DNA of 64,000 nt from Dermacentor variabilis (Eukaryota; Arthropoda; Arachnida; Ixodida; Ixodidae), in contig NC_134570.1 of assembly GCF_050947875.1 (NCBI RefSeq), forward strand, positions 242,598,584 to 242,662,583, written 5' to 3'. The translations under genes were made by a program, and so were the position numbers. The notes beneath the pieces are model-generated. The model was given only the letters and a program-made list of their open reading frames with translations, searched no databases and was not told the origin of the DNA. Below are positions 1-9,349 of this stretch, one piece after another; position 1 is the stretch's first letter; the number at the start of each line of letters is the position of its first letter.

Positions 1-354
1 TATCAACCCAATGTAAAGGTATGGCTTGATAAAGACATGTTGTGCTGGAAAGGTGAATTAAAGGTCACAGGATTCTCTGGTAATGTGGTACACACAATAC
101 AGCTGGGATACAATATGCAGATTACTTTGCAATTACTCATTTGCTTTCTTGGTGTTGCATGGCAGGAAAGAAAGCTAGAGCATAAGCATGCATGCTGTAG
201 TGTTATTTATCTTCATAACATCATAAAAAAATTGCAATTCATTGCTCCACCAAAGGAACCATCAGCTATCTAAGTCATTCTTGACATAAAGCTTCTCAGC
301 CTGGTCTCTACATACGTTAGGACAACATTCATTTGGGCTAGATGGTGCGTACTT
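1..354. other. no recognisable feature
   Basis: AT-rich sequence with only short open frames that show no domain or composition signal. A tacatacgttag motif at 309-320 recurs as tacatatgttag at 470-481, on the other side of the palindrome that follows. I see nothing else here. Confidence 0.5.
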
Positions 355-469
355 GAATTACGAAGGAACAGCGCCAACGAAGACGATCACAAGTGGGGAG
401 AACGACGCTTGACCTGTGTCGTTCTCCCCACTTGTGATCGTCTTCGTTGGCGCTGTTCCTTCGTAATTC
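355..469. repeat. perfect 52-bp inverted repeat with 11-nt spacer
   Basis: The left arm 355-406 is the exact reverse complement of the right arm 418-469, with spacer gcttgacctgt at 407-417. All 52 positions pair, so transcripts or single strands would form a very stable hairpin. From recall, the arm sequence resembles terminal sequences of tick Penelope-like elements, and a Penelope GIY-YIG fragment lies about 0.9 kb downstream; that link is inference. Alternatives are a small fold-back transposon or a snap-back assembly or polymerase artefact. Confidence 0.9.
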
Positions 470-752
470 TACATATGTTAGCTTTGAGAATGTCATTTCA
501 CACGAACTTGTCACAGGAACTCTGGAAAGGAGGTCAAGAACGCAACATAAATTTTTGGAAACTGATTTGTCCAGCCCAGTATCATTTTACGGTCCTGGCT
601 TTCTTGATGCCAGTTTGGGACTTAAGAAGCTGCAGCTTAGCATGCAAGGTGTCGAATTATATATATTTCAGAGGAGTTAGACTTGAAAATCCATTTTATT
701 ATCCCCCACATAAAGGTCCAAAAGGCTCTACATGAAAGCTGTGAGATAAGCT

Positions 753-860
753 TGCGTAAATCCCACGCAATGTGGGAATTGATGTTATGTGAAGTATTTT
801 ACAGGTAGTTGGCTATGCCAAGGTGAGTTGTTGCTATCGGTCGTTCCGAAATGAACACTC
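753..860 (+). repeat. dispersed repeat, copy 1 (second copy near 56.4 kb)
   Basis: This stretch, with the core tcccacgcaatgtgggaa then atgttatg, aligns in the same orientation with 56397-56500 (tcccatgcattatgggaa then atgttatg), including downstream blocks such as a shared tgttgcta. The local tcccacg/tgtggga pairing is a small hairpin. The family is unknown to me. It could be part of a longer transposon whose other parts have diverged. Confidence 0.5.
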
Positions 861-1067
861 GTGTGAAACTTGCTTTTGAATCTCAAACGGAGGCGACCAA
901 CAACGGGTGGGTGTGCTACTGCTGAGACACTTGGATCTTTTCATGTGAGCCATCTGGTTCCAACGCAGGTAGCGTGAAAGTTGCATGACAAAGTTGGAAT
1001 GACGACAATGCAACGAACATGATAGCATCACAAACACAACACATCCACACATCTAGATAGTGGCACA

Positions 1068-1251
1068 CAGTGGCGTAGCTAGGTCGTCTGGCACCCGGGG
1101 CCCATAGGTCTTCTGTCACCCCCCTCCTCGGGTGTAGCCGGCGGAAAGAGGGGTGTCTTCAGATGTATATGACACCCCCTCCCCTTCACTGGCCCCTTGC
1201 ACCCGGGTCCCCCGGCCCCCCCCCCCCCCCCCCCCTGTTGCTACGCCACTG
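1068..1251. mobile_element. hAT-type MITE, 184 bp, 8-bp target duplication
   Basis: Terminal inverted repeats CAGTGGCGTAGC and GCTACGCCACTG bound the element. An exact 8-bp direct repeat GTGGCACA flanks it at 1060-1067 and 1252-1259. An 8-bp duplication together with CAG...CTG ends is the established signature of hAT-superfamily transposons. The interior is non-coding, GC-rich and contains a run of 20 C at 1216-1235. It encodes no transposase, so it would have needed enzyme supplied in trans. Boundaries are exact because duplication and inverted repeats agree. Confidence 0.92.
1216..1235 (+). repeat. (C)20 homopolymer inside the hAT MITE
   Basis: Uninterrupted run of about 20 C near the right end of the MITE. 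Run length is prone to sequencing error. Confidence 0.9.
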
Positions 1252-1339
1252 GTGGCACAAGCTAATATACAGCTTGGGCTACTGGGTTGGCATAAAAAAA
1301 TGTAAGAGTAACCACTCCATTATTGAAATCTTTCAATAC

Positions 1340-2010
1340 AAACTATAACAAAAAAGCCGCTACTAGGTTTGGTGTGCCACTTGTTTTCTCGGCACCACGC
1401 AAGTTGGCTGGACTGTGTCCGCGCATAAGCTGCGTTGACAAAAAGTCAGGATGCCAGAAAAAGCACACTAGACAGTACGTCACATGTGTGACGGGCGTTA
1501 TATACGAAATACCGCTAAAATGTGGGAAATCCTACGTTGGACAAACGGGGAGATGTGTTAATGACCGGGCCCGGGAGCATGAATTGTCTGTAATCAATAA
1601 AGGTAATGCGCATTTACCTGCGCATTGCACGGTTTGCATGGAAGGCAGATGCCAGCCACTGCTGCGTGAGATAAAGATACTTGGCAGGAGTGGTGATACG
1701 TTAGCAAGAGAACTTTTGGAGGCATATCACATTAATAAGAGAGGCACGAGTTGTATTAGTGACACGTCTGTTTTTCTGTTTGAAAACGAGTTGTAACTGG
1801 TAAAAACGTCACTGGAATCGCTCTAGGCAACACTGATGTACGCATGCGCATTTGTTCATTCTCCCTGCCCTGCTGTAAGAATAAAATCAGTTGAAGTTCA
1901 GCGCTCAATCTGTCTTTTCGTACTCTTCCTTCCCAAGTCTTTATTTTCCTTTTTTGGCGCAACAATGTATTCTTTATATCCCAACCAACTCGCCCAGCAA
2001 CAAGTTCTAC
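1340..2010 (+). mobile_element. 5'-truncated Penelope-like element (3' part)
   Basis: The segment contains the C-terminal GIY-YIG part of a Penelope-like polyprotein followed by a non-coding tail with AATAAA-like sequence (aataaaatcag near 1880). The distal tail includes caaccaactcgcccagc, a motif I associate with ends of tick Penelope-like elements. The reverse transcriptase domain expected upstream is absent, so this is a truncated copy. A related motif in opposite orientation (gttgggcgagttggttca) lies at about 2249-2266. Exact ends are uncertain. Confidence 0.65.
1359..1796 (+). pseudogene. Penelope-like element GIY-YIG endonuclease domain, 5'-truncated
   Basis: Known role of the family: Penelope-like retroelements join a reverse transcriptase to a C-terminal GIY-YIG nuclease that nicks target DNA for primed reverse transcription. 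Here about 145 residues remain. A Cys-rich stretch leads into GVIYEIPLKCGKSYVGQTGR, in which VIY and YVG stand for GIY and YIG, then a conserved Arg in CVNDRAREHE, an HCTVC...C cluster, and a Glu-containing ARELLEAYHI segment. The frame is open to TAA at 1794-1796 with no internal stop. The first methionine in the open frame (1323) lies outside clear homology and is not a believable start, so this is the tail of a longer protein. The RT core is missing. Confidence 0.8.
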
Positions 2011-2248
2011 TCATGCACTTCAACTTGCTCACCAGCTTCAATGCAGGTTGCTATGCAAAGCTTGCAGTAGTTTGTCCAGCTAACATGTTCCACTGCCAAA
2101 AAAACTTGTGTCCGTATCAGCATCACTCTTTTCTCTGGTGTTTGGTTGGATGAAGTTCTGCAAGAGAAGAATCTGCCTAATCATCGCACGAATTCCTGAG
2201 TATACATTAACCAAAATATTAATTGAATTGGTTTAAGCAATGTAGATA

Positions 2249-2330
2249 GTTGGGCGAGTTGGTTCAGCATTGCAGGCTTGTAAAAGTATATAAGATACAA
2301 AGACAAAAGAAAGGACAAGAATCAGTAGTG
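2249..2330 (-). repeat. possible second Penelope-related fragment, opposite orientation
   Basis: The motif gttgggcgagttggttca followed by tataagatacaaagac resembles, in reverse complement, the caaccaactcgcccagc end found about 260 bp upstream. It is short and based partly on recall of tick repeats. Confidence 0.35.
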
Positions 2331-2494
2331 CATGTGCTACGTGTATGTTTTCCTTTCTTTTGTACTTGTATTTTAGGTGCATTTACACGTCTGAAATTGT
2401 TTAAGCATGTCGCATCTTAGTTTCAACAGGTATGGCTGACTAGATTTCATGTGGTTTTTAGTTTTCCTGCATGGGGTTTACATCTGAGAGAGAA

Positions 2495-2880
2495 AGAAAG
2501 GAACAAGGAAGGCCGGGCAGGTTAACCAGACGTACATCCAGTTGGCCACCCTGCATGGGGGTGAGGGTATGAGGGGTTAAAAGAAAAAAGGAGGCAAGTC
2601 GAGACAGTTCACTTGCACAAGACAGATGGTGTCTATAAGTATCTTTTCAGATTCGTTTATTTTAGAAAGTCATAAGAGCATGTATGCATAGCTTTCTTCA
2701 TTAATATGGCCAAGTACCCAGGATCCTAGCCTCTGTGAAAGGTCAACTATCCAGTTGGGTGGGTACACTCTAAAAGGGCTGACATTGGACATCAAAGACT
2801 GACAGGGGACGTGTTCAATGGTCTTTTTGCAGTTACAGTGGTCACATTTAATAATGAAGGACAGTGAATTTGTAAAGGCA
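2495..2880 (-). mobile_element. non-LTR retrotransposon 3' fragment (I/R1-like), degenerate
   Basis: Read on the minus strand, the segment encodes a Cys/His cluster of the form CDHCNCKKTIEHVPC, followed by LDSRPFTEARILGTWPY and several stops, then a non-coding tail. A C-terminal CCHC-type cluster after the reverse transcriptase is typical of I- and R1-type LINEs. The tail contains aaggccgggcaggttaacc (plus strand), which I recall as a common tick LINE 3' end. No RT motif remains, so clade assignment is tentative. Confidence 0.55.
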
Positions 2881-3089
2881 CTTGATCAAGTATGCCTCTA
2901 AATACCGGGGGTTACAAAGAAGGCCCAGATGACATAAACAGTTCTAATAGAGCTTTCTCTGGCCCCTAAAGGGAGATGGTGATGTTGCAGCAGGTGCAAA
3001 CATCTTTGAAAGTGGAGGCTAGTGAGTAACAATGGTGTAGCCCAAGAGCTCATCACTTTCAAGCAAACGAGATGGTACTCAAGCAAAAT

Positions 3090-3757
3090 GGTGGAATGTT
3101 GAATACGGTGCTCTAAGCCTTTTAGTATGTATAGCTATGTAGGCCGAGATTAGGTCTCTCTGCTGATTGCAATTGTAACAATTCAACTGTCAACAATCAC
3201 GAGTGTGTTTTACACACAGTAGATTCAAGAAAATGCTACCTCGAGACCATGGCTATATCACCAATTTAACCAGTTCAGAGCTAAACTTACATTTCAAAAT
3301 GCTAAAGGTCTCGTTAACGGCCATGTGCTCAAGAGGGATTTATTTAGAATTATTTGTCCAGCATGCTATACATGTACCCGCCTGTTGTGTTGACTAGGAC
3401 AGGGACCATTGATTTATATTTGCAGAGGCTTTGTAACAGTGAGGGCTGTCCTTAGGAATTCAGTAGCCACACAACACACGATTTGTGGTGCAACCAAAAA
3501 TATATCTGAGCTGTGCTCCACAAAGGCAATGAGAAAATCACTTTTGTGATAGTGCATTTCGCATGGATGTAAGTGTAAGTCAGTGTGATTTTTTCTTTTT
3601 TTTTTCTCACTTCCTTTCTTTAGTCCCTCGCCATCTAACATGGAGAATAGTTTCCAAGCCTGGGGCTGGGGCTTATCTAGATGCAATTAAATTTTCTCTC
3701 GAAAGAGAGAGAACAGCAAGATATTGAAGATTTCACAGCCACTGACAGTCCACAGTA
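3090..3757. other. no recognisable feature
   Basis: AT-rich sequence with only short unsupported open frames and no inverted or direct repeat that I could pair. Confidence 0.5.
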
Positions 3758-4029
3758 CACTCTAAAAAAAGTTTACACCGTTTGGGGCTTGTCTTGTCCT
3801 ACAGCGATAATCGTCATATCTGCCTTACTTGCATATTTCCTTTCTTGAAAACTCGGCGCTCGATACTTTACTGTCGAGAGTGCTGTGTCAAGCTGATTAC
3901 GCACAAGCCATTAGTGACTAGGAAGTACCGGCCTCGCAGCATTAAAGAAAGGAAATGTGGGCATGACAAATGATGATTATTGTTTGGGGACAAAATACAA
4001 CCCAAAGGGGGTAAACTTTTTTTAGAGTG
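3758..4029. mobile_element. TA-flanked fold-back MITE, family A copy 1
   Basis: The ends CACTCTAAAAAAAGTTTACA and its near complement (GTAAACTTTTTTTAGAGTG) form terminal inverted repeats flanked by TA on both sides (3756-3757 and 4030-4031), the target signature of Tc1/mariner-type transposition. Pairing continues inward: gataatcgtcat...ctttcttgaaaactcgg faces ...aaagaaagg...atgatgattat, so nearly the whole element can fold. A second copy at 29728-29995 shares both ends and interior. It has no coding capacity. Confidence 0.9.
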
Positions 4030-4049
4030 TAGTCATAGCTTACATAAAT

Positions 4050-4172
4050 CCACATGTGGGCAAGGTCTTGTATGCATCTCATAATGGTCGACAAATTTGC
4101 TTTAATTAGCTTCACCACAACATAGACATTTTACGGGCTCAACTGTACAACATGCAGTGCAGGGAAGCATAT
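4050..4172 (+). repeat. left half of a ~120-bp direct duplication
   Basis: This segment (from acatgtgggcaaggtcttgt to cagggaagcata) aligns with 4270-4392 (from acgtgggcaaaggtcttgt to gctgtgaagcata). The two halves flank an (AT)n tract. A related shorter stretch with ...caatacag...gttatg...gaagcata lies at 53328-53400, so the unit belongs to a dispersed family. Confidence 0.75.
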
Positions 4173-4175
4173 GTT

Positions 4176-4178
<3 letters not shown>

Positions 4179-4266
<88 letters not shown>
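4179..4266 (+). repeat. (AT)n microsatellite, ~88 bp
   Basis: Uninterrupted alternating A and T. Open frames of repeated Tyr-Ile across it on both strands are artefacts of the repeat. Confidence 0.97.
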
Positions 4267-4269
<3 letters not shown>

Positions 4270-4270
<1 letters not shown>

Positions 4271-4392
4271 CTACACGTGGGCAAAGGTCTTGTATGTGTT
4301 TCTTAATGGTTGTTGGCAGATTTGCTTTATCTTCACCACAATACAGACAAGTTATGTGGTGAGTTAAACAAACTGCATTGCTGTGAAGCATA
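4270..4392 (+). repeat. right half of the ~120-bp direct duplication
   Basis: Diverged copy of 4050-4172 (see that entry), separated from it by the AT tract. Confidence 0.75.
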
Positions 4393-4769
4393 CTGAGATT
4401 GAAAGGGGACTCAGTTCCACTCTCACGAGGACTATATTATTAAAGAGTCCCTAATTACACACGTGCTTTCACGTCGTCTCCGGTCACAGTATGGGCACTG
4501 AACCATCTAATATGTGTACCGACATGCATTCAGAGGTGTTTCTGGTATGGTGTTTTAAGCCGTTGTTTTGCCCTCAGGATTCCTCTCTGTTCGCGCCCTC
4601 TTTACACAACCACTCGCGAACAACAATAAAACCAACTACTAAACCCAGCTATTCGCTGCAATGCATAATTGTTGTCTGCAAATGGGCTTTACAGCAGCAT
4701 TAAGTATTACGCAGTGAAGCGCTATCGGAAAAAAATTTAAACTCCGGTAAACACATTTCAGTGAACAAA

Positions 4770-5330
4770 CTGTAAGGAAGAAGAAGTGCGCCGTGCCGAG
4801 CTCCGCAGCGGGATCGCAAGGGCTACTGCTCGGGCACCGTGGGCTTGGGCATACGCGGCGTGCACGCGGACGGACGCGCCACTGGTGGCGGCCTTGCGCA
4901 GAACACGCGGGAAAGGAGCCTGGCGCGCGCCGTAGTTTGTTGTGTCGTTGATCGTGCTTCTCTGTGTTATTCACGTTTTCAGAGCAAGATAGGCAACACG
5001 ACCGCACGCCAAGTTTCATCCTAGACGCCAGCGCTCGTTTCTCCCCTGGCGGAACGATTTCATCTCCAACGGGTGTAGGTTTCCGCCGCCGCTTCCCTTA
5101 GCGGTCTTGCCCGCGTTCAGTTCGCGCTGCGCGCGAAACGTCTCTTGTTTGCGACGGCGCCTCTTCGGATGACCGGAAATTATTATCGCGTTGTTTACTG
5201 TCACGACAGCAATGTAAACACGAAAGGGTTGATGCCACCAGTGAAATTCTGCCGATTCACAAGAAAATGGTACGAAAAAAGCAGACGACAGACATGGATT
5301 ACTGCGGTGCGCCGAGTGAAGTAAACAACT
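4770..5330 (+). other. GC-rich, CpG-rich island ending in a THAP-like exon
   Basis: The stretch is visibly richer in GC and CpG than its flanks (for example gcgcgccgtag, cgcacgcc). It ends in the THAP-like reading frame at 5169-5324. Such composition fits a promoter and first exon, but it may also be part of a mobile element. No TATA box stands out. Confidence 0.3.
5169..5324 (+). pseudogene. THAP zinc-finger N-terminal fragment, 51 aa
   Basis: The frame from ATG 5169 to TAA 5324 contains YCHDSNVNTKGLMPPVKFCRF and ESRR-like RRQTWITAVRRV. These match the first half of THAP domains as I know them from tick genes (a CxxxxC pair, then a PPVKF/YRFP block, then RRxxWIxAVRR). THAP domains are DNA-binding C2CH fingers in transcription factors and in P-type transposases. 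The first zinc-ligand Cys appears replaced (YYRVVYC). The second half of the domain is absent, either because of a splice junction near the AVRR codons (gtgaag follows) or through decay. It could be exon 1 of a host gene or a transposon relic. Confidence 0.5.
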
Positions 5331-6121
5331 GGCAAACGAAGCGAGCGCGTTCATTAATCACTCCTGAGTGTACGTATGACGGTTTTTATATGTAACCCAC
5401 ATGAATTTAAAAATTACTCGGTACATAATTCTTTTATTCATATAAAACTTTGAGTTGTTCGACGAGCGCTTGTCTTGTCTTCTTTCTCGTGTTTCGTTTG
5501 TGTGTGCGCTGCCAAAAAATGGAAACCACTTCTGTTGTATGCGCTAGCAGTGGCCGAAGTTCACGCGTGCCGAGAAATTGAATACATGCACGATGCATTG
5601 AACATGACCGGAGTTCATTCCCGCTTCACCACTGCATCGCTCGATCGACTTACTGGACGATACACGCCCGCGTCTTGGTCGCGACGGCATTGCTGAAGCA
5701 GGAATGATTACTAATACTTTCAACTTCCGTCTCTTGGGCACTGTTAAAAAATGGCCAAGCTGTCTACATTGCTGCCTCTATTCCATATTGTAGGGGACGT
5801 ACTAGTTAAAGTTATGTGCGCATGTCGTACTTGTGCTATGCAGCGATATATTTTTTTTATTTCCGCACAGTGTCGATGGAAGTCCGTTGTCGCCATCAGA
5901 GACAACACGGATTTGTAGCAAACATTGTGAGACACTGCAAAAGTAACTTTAGCTCGTATGTGCCGCATCGTATGTGCTGACGATTTTTCCAGCGGCACAT
6001 ACGATGTCGTTTACAATTACCTGCTCAGCGTCACTTACACGGTTAAACAGACGCTGCCCTTTTGCAGCCATAAAAATAATCGTCAATCGTATCGATCTTC
6101 TTAAAGGTAAATAGAAGCGTG
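5325..6121. other. no supported gene
   Basis: Mixed composition. A short inverted repeat (cgtatgtgccgc near 5956 and gcggcacatacg near 5993) could form a 12-bp stem. Open frames here are short and carry no motifs. Confidence 0.4.
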
Positions 6122-6123
6122 TA

Positions 6124-7433
6124 CAGTGTGTTTCACACTTAGGGGAAAACTCGGAACGTATTGCATCGCGATGCGGCAAGCAATGGAGTCGTGCGGTGGC
6201 AGCAGCTCGAGCAGGCGCAGGCGCTCGAGGGGCGGAGTCGTGATCTGCGTCGTCTGCTACGGCGGCGCGCGCTGGCCGCATTGTCGGGAAGCGTGCTACT
6301 GTCAGGGGCAGTGCACCGATTTCATCGGTACTGCGGGAGCTGAGCTTATATTCTTTACTAAACGTTGTGCGACGCCAAACTCCGAGGCAATGAAGGCGTT
6401 GGCGATAATGGAGTTCCACAAACTTCTTTTGACAGCATGCTTGGTTTGTTCTTTCGAAAGGCCGGGGTACTGAGCGCGTGCACGTATATTTCTTCACTGT
6501 GTGTGCTACCGTAATAAGCAGTGACAAGACGCACCAAGATGTGCGCGGAACGTGCTCAGTCTTTGTTTGACTCGAAAGCAAAACAAAGCACTCAACAATG
6601 ATAACTATGGGGTTCGAACACGATGAAACAAACGGATACGATTAAAGAAATGTTTTAGGTTAAGACAATGAGCCGGAAGTGATTTTTCTCGACAATCATT
6701 CACTACACCAGGCAGACCCTGCCCGCCGGCGGTGAATCGGACACGTCATGCTCGGAACTTCAGTTAGTATCTCGTCATGTCCCCAGCGGCAGCGATGACA
6801 GCGCTCATCCTGGAAGGCAGTGAAGTGTAGAATGACTTGATCAGGGATGTCTTCATTCGCAACACGTCTCAGTCGCTGACAATGGTGGATCGAAGCCTAT
6901 CCTCGGGGGCGACTGATAGAGGGGATGTTGCGCCAGTGATACTTTCAACGAGCCCCAGACATTTTAAATGATGTGGGCGCGGGGATTGAGACGGCCACTC
7001 CAAGAGAGTGACTGCGCGCTCTTCCGGCAGTTCTTGCACAACAGGAGCAGTGTGGATCGGCAACCTATCGCGTTAGAATATACAGTCGCCGTCCAGAAAC
7101 GGGCCGTCAAGAATGTATGGAATCAGTACGTCGTCTATGACTGCCCTGCACCTTTCAGCGATGAACTTACCTTCGAGGCGTATCAGTGGGCGTCGCACAA
7201 CGCTTAGTAAAGAATACCGGCTCATTTCACGCAGTAACCATGAGATCGGCGCCCTGCAACTGACAGTAGAACGCTTTCCGACAATGCGGCCAGCGCGCGC
7301 CGCCGTAGCAGACGACGCCGTTCAAGATCCCGCCCCTCGAGCAGCTGCGCGAGGTGCTGCCGCCGCCTGACTCAAGCGCTCGCCGCATCGCGATGCAATG
7401 CGCTCCGAGTTTCCCTAAATGTGAAACAGACTG
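6124..7433. mobile_element. Tc1-type DNA transposon, 1310 bp, ~250-bp terminal inverted repeats
   Basis: The left arm 6124-6376 and the right arm 7189-7433 are diverged inverted copies sharing blocks such as gcatcgcgatgcgg, tgctacggcggcgcgcgctg and attctttacta. Both outer ends begin CAGT(G/C)TGTTTCACA and are flanked by TA (6122-6123, 7434-7435). CAGT ends, a TA duplication and a 1.3-kb length are the classical Tc1/mariner pattern. The interior holds a broken transposase on the minus strand. Arms of ~250 bp are much longer than in the simplest Tc1 elements. Confidence 0.88.
6764..7195 (-). pseudogene. Tc1/mariner transposase, C-terminal half, broken
   Basis: The family makes a DDE/D transposase that cuts and pastes at TA sites. 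The minus-strand frame shows DDVLIPYILDGPF, then IHTAPVVQELPEERAVTLLEWPSQSP (the region before the third catalytic acidic residue), and near the end SLPSRMSAVIAAAG...TRY. One stop falls between CIF and RDR (about 7076-7080), and another follows IVSD where Trp is expected. The residues after WPSQSP read RPHHLK rather than the expected acidic DxNPIE-type motif, so catalysis is lost. The N-terminal helix-turn-helix part is absent. Confidence 0.8.
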
Positions 7434-8332
7434 TAAATCGCCCTTCGAATGAAATGTCCACGCGCACACACGTAGGCACACACCGCGCGCGGCACGAAAC
7501 GTGCCCAAACGCGCGCAGTGCAGGAGGCAATCAAGGCGGTGCGAACGAGAGATGGGAGAGGGGTACCACCCGCTATTAGAATTTTGCTTCGCATGCGGCG
7601 CTCTCAACGCCGGCGCAGCAGCGCCGCTCTCGGTGCCGTTCTTGTCCATAGTGAACTAGAAGGGGGTAGTGGAGTCAGGGAGAGCCCGCGGGTGTGGCAT
7701 CTCACGTCGACGCCGCCAGATGGCGCCACTAGAGCATGGGCTGTACGGAACGCGAAACTGAGCATTTTCAACGTAGAGAAAGCCGTGTGCGCTTCGTGTC
7801 ACGCCGAAAAAAGAAAGCGCGCAGCTCCGTAGCATGTTTTCTGAAAACTTCATCTGAAATTAAGACAAGGCGCAGAGAAAGGCGGAAATACAGACGTTCT
7901 TCAAGCTTGCGTGAAAATAAAGCCGACTCAACGAGTGCAGACTAACAGCCGCACAACGATGCGACTGATTTTTAAACTAAAAGCTCGTGAACACCGTAGA
8001 AGAGGTAAATATGTGAATGGGTAAATTGCTTAATTCATTTGCCATTAACACTTTTTATACAGGTCAGGACCCAATTGCATTCACAAGTTCAAGTGAGCCA
8101 AACAATATGGCGCGTGTACTAACACATTTGGAACAGAGGCCAGATATGATGAGGTTTTATTCCTTTAACTGCGATTTTGTTTACGAAAGCATATATCCAC
8201 TGAAAGCTAGGGAGTCAATCCTATGGTGATGCCACTATTATGCGGTCGTAGTGGTTACCAGGGGTAGCGAAATTTCGTAACACAGCAAAATAAAGGGAAC
8301 TCGTGGTAGCCACAAACAACTCTTTATTGGTA

Positions 8333-8338
8333 CAAAAG
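8333..8338 (-). terminator. poly(A) signal AATAAA downstream of the P-type transposase
   Basis: AATAAA on the minus strand (ccaataaagagttg) about 250 bp after the last recognisable transposase codons, suitably placed as the mRNA 3'-end signal. Confidence 0.45.
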
Positions 8339-8589
8339 ATGGGCAGCTACTCCTTTCTCAAAGTGCATGGCTGCTACGAGAGAGGCACTATGAGGAACGG
8401 CTTATCTTCGCGTGCAACTTCTTTTTACGCCGTTCCTGTCGCGATTGGTTGATCCATTTTACATAGAAGTACAGCCTGGTCAGCACATAGAACTTAGTCA
8501 ACTCTGTTGTGAGCGCATCTTAGTGCTGGCTGCAGCCTAAGGCATAGCCGAAGTTGTCCTTCACTAGCAACATTACATCCACTATGCTG

Positions 8590-9349
8590 TCACTGCAGAG
8601 TTTCTCTCGGCTGAAGAACACAGTGAAGATGTCCTACAACTTCTTCACTGCCCTGAAAAGCTCCAGCGAAGGATATAACAATTAACCCTCCCTTGTCGCA
8701 TGTCACAGTGAACTCAGAGTTTCTGCTTTCTGTATTGGGGGTTTCCATAAGAAAGGCCTTGCAAGACATGCAGTCATAACACTTCAGAAACTTTCGAGCA
8801 ACATATCTTGCCATGTATTAGACGGTCCTCGCTCTTCTGCTCCACCAACTCTCTGTGCTCAGCAGGAATACCACGAAGCATGCGCTCGGCTGAAGCTAGG
8901 TTTCCTTCCTCAATGATATGGTCGATTGCAGCAGCCCTGGCTTATTGAGCTGGAGCATCTTGCGCACTCAGGAGAGAACTCATTTCTACACTAGCTCCAT
9001 TAAGGTCAGCATTGCCTGAGCGTACTATTTTCGCAACGTTATAAAAGAATAGGCAATTAACGACAATTAGAAACTGCGTTGGTGTTGGGTGGACATTAGA
9101 CCCACATGATTGCCTGACTATACCGAAAAAGTTTTCCAGCGAATCCTGGCTAAACCTGGATGTCATAACATACCTAAATCCCTGGCTGGCAAAATAATCC
9201 AGCAGTGATAATGCGCTAGATATCGTCACCCTTAGGCCATCTGCAGTTGAATCGCTTAAAAATCCACCTACTCTTTTAGCGTGTTTCGCACACAAACCGC
9301 ACACGTTTCGTCGAATTTTTTGTCTTGGCGGTGCAAGTTGCGTTCCCAA
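8590..9349 (-). pseudogene. P-element/THAP9-like transposase, C-terminal fragment
   Basis: The minus-strand frame 9349-8942 encodes FLSDSTADGLRVTISSALSL followed by RYVMTSRFSQDSLENFFG and NVHPTPTQFLIVVN. This matches the conserved C-terminal block of P-type transposases (SQDxLExxFxxIR...NPTxxQF). After a stop at 8942 the homology continues (LRGIPAEHRELVEQKSEDRL) and then, in another frame, YVARKFLKCYDCMSCKAFL at 8814-8590, like the late YIAGYVA...C..C segment. At least one nonsense and one frameshift break it. The THAP finger and RNase-H-like core are not found here. A THAP fragment on the opposite strand at 5169 is not obviously part of the same gene. Confidence 0.75.

Noticed and set aside
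4131..4391. Open frames of repeated Tyr-Ile on both strands
   Set aside because: Produced by the (AT)n microsatellite; no start context or homology.
5949..6581. 210-codon minus-strand frame
   Set aside because: Runs across the left inverted arm of the Tc1-type element and its flank; a similar low-complexity Ala/Arg/Pro stretch appears in the other arm; no domain.
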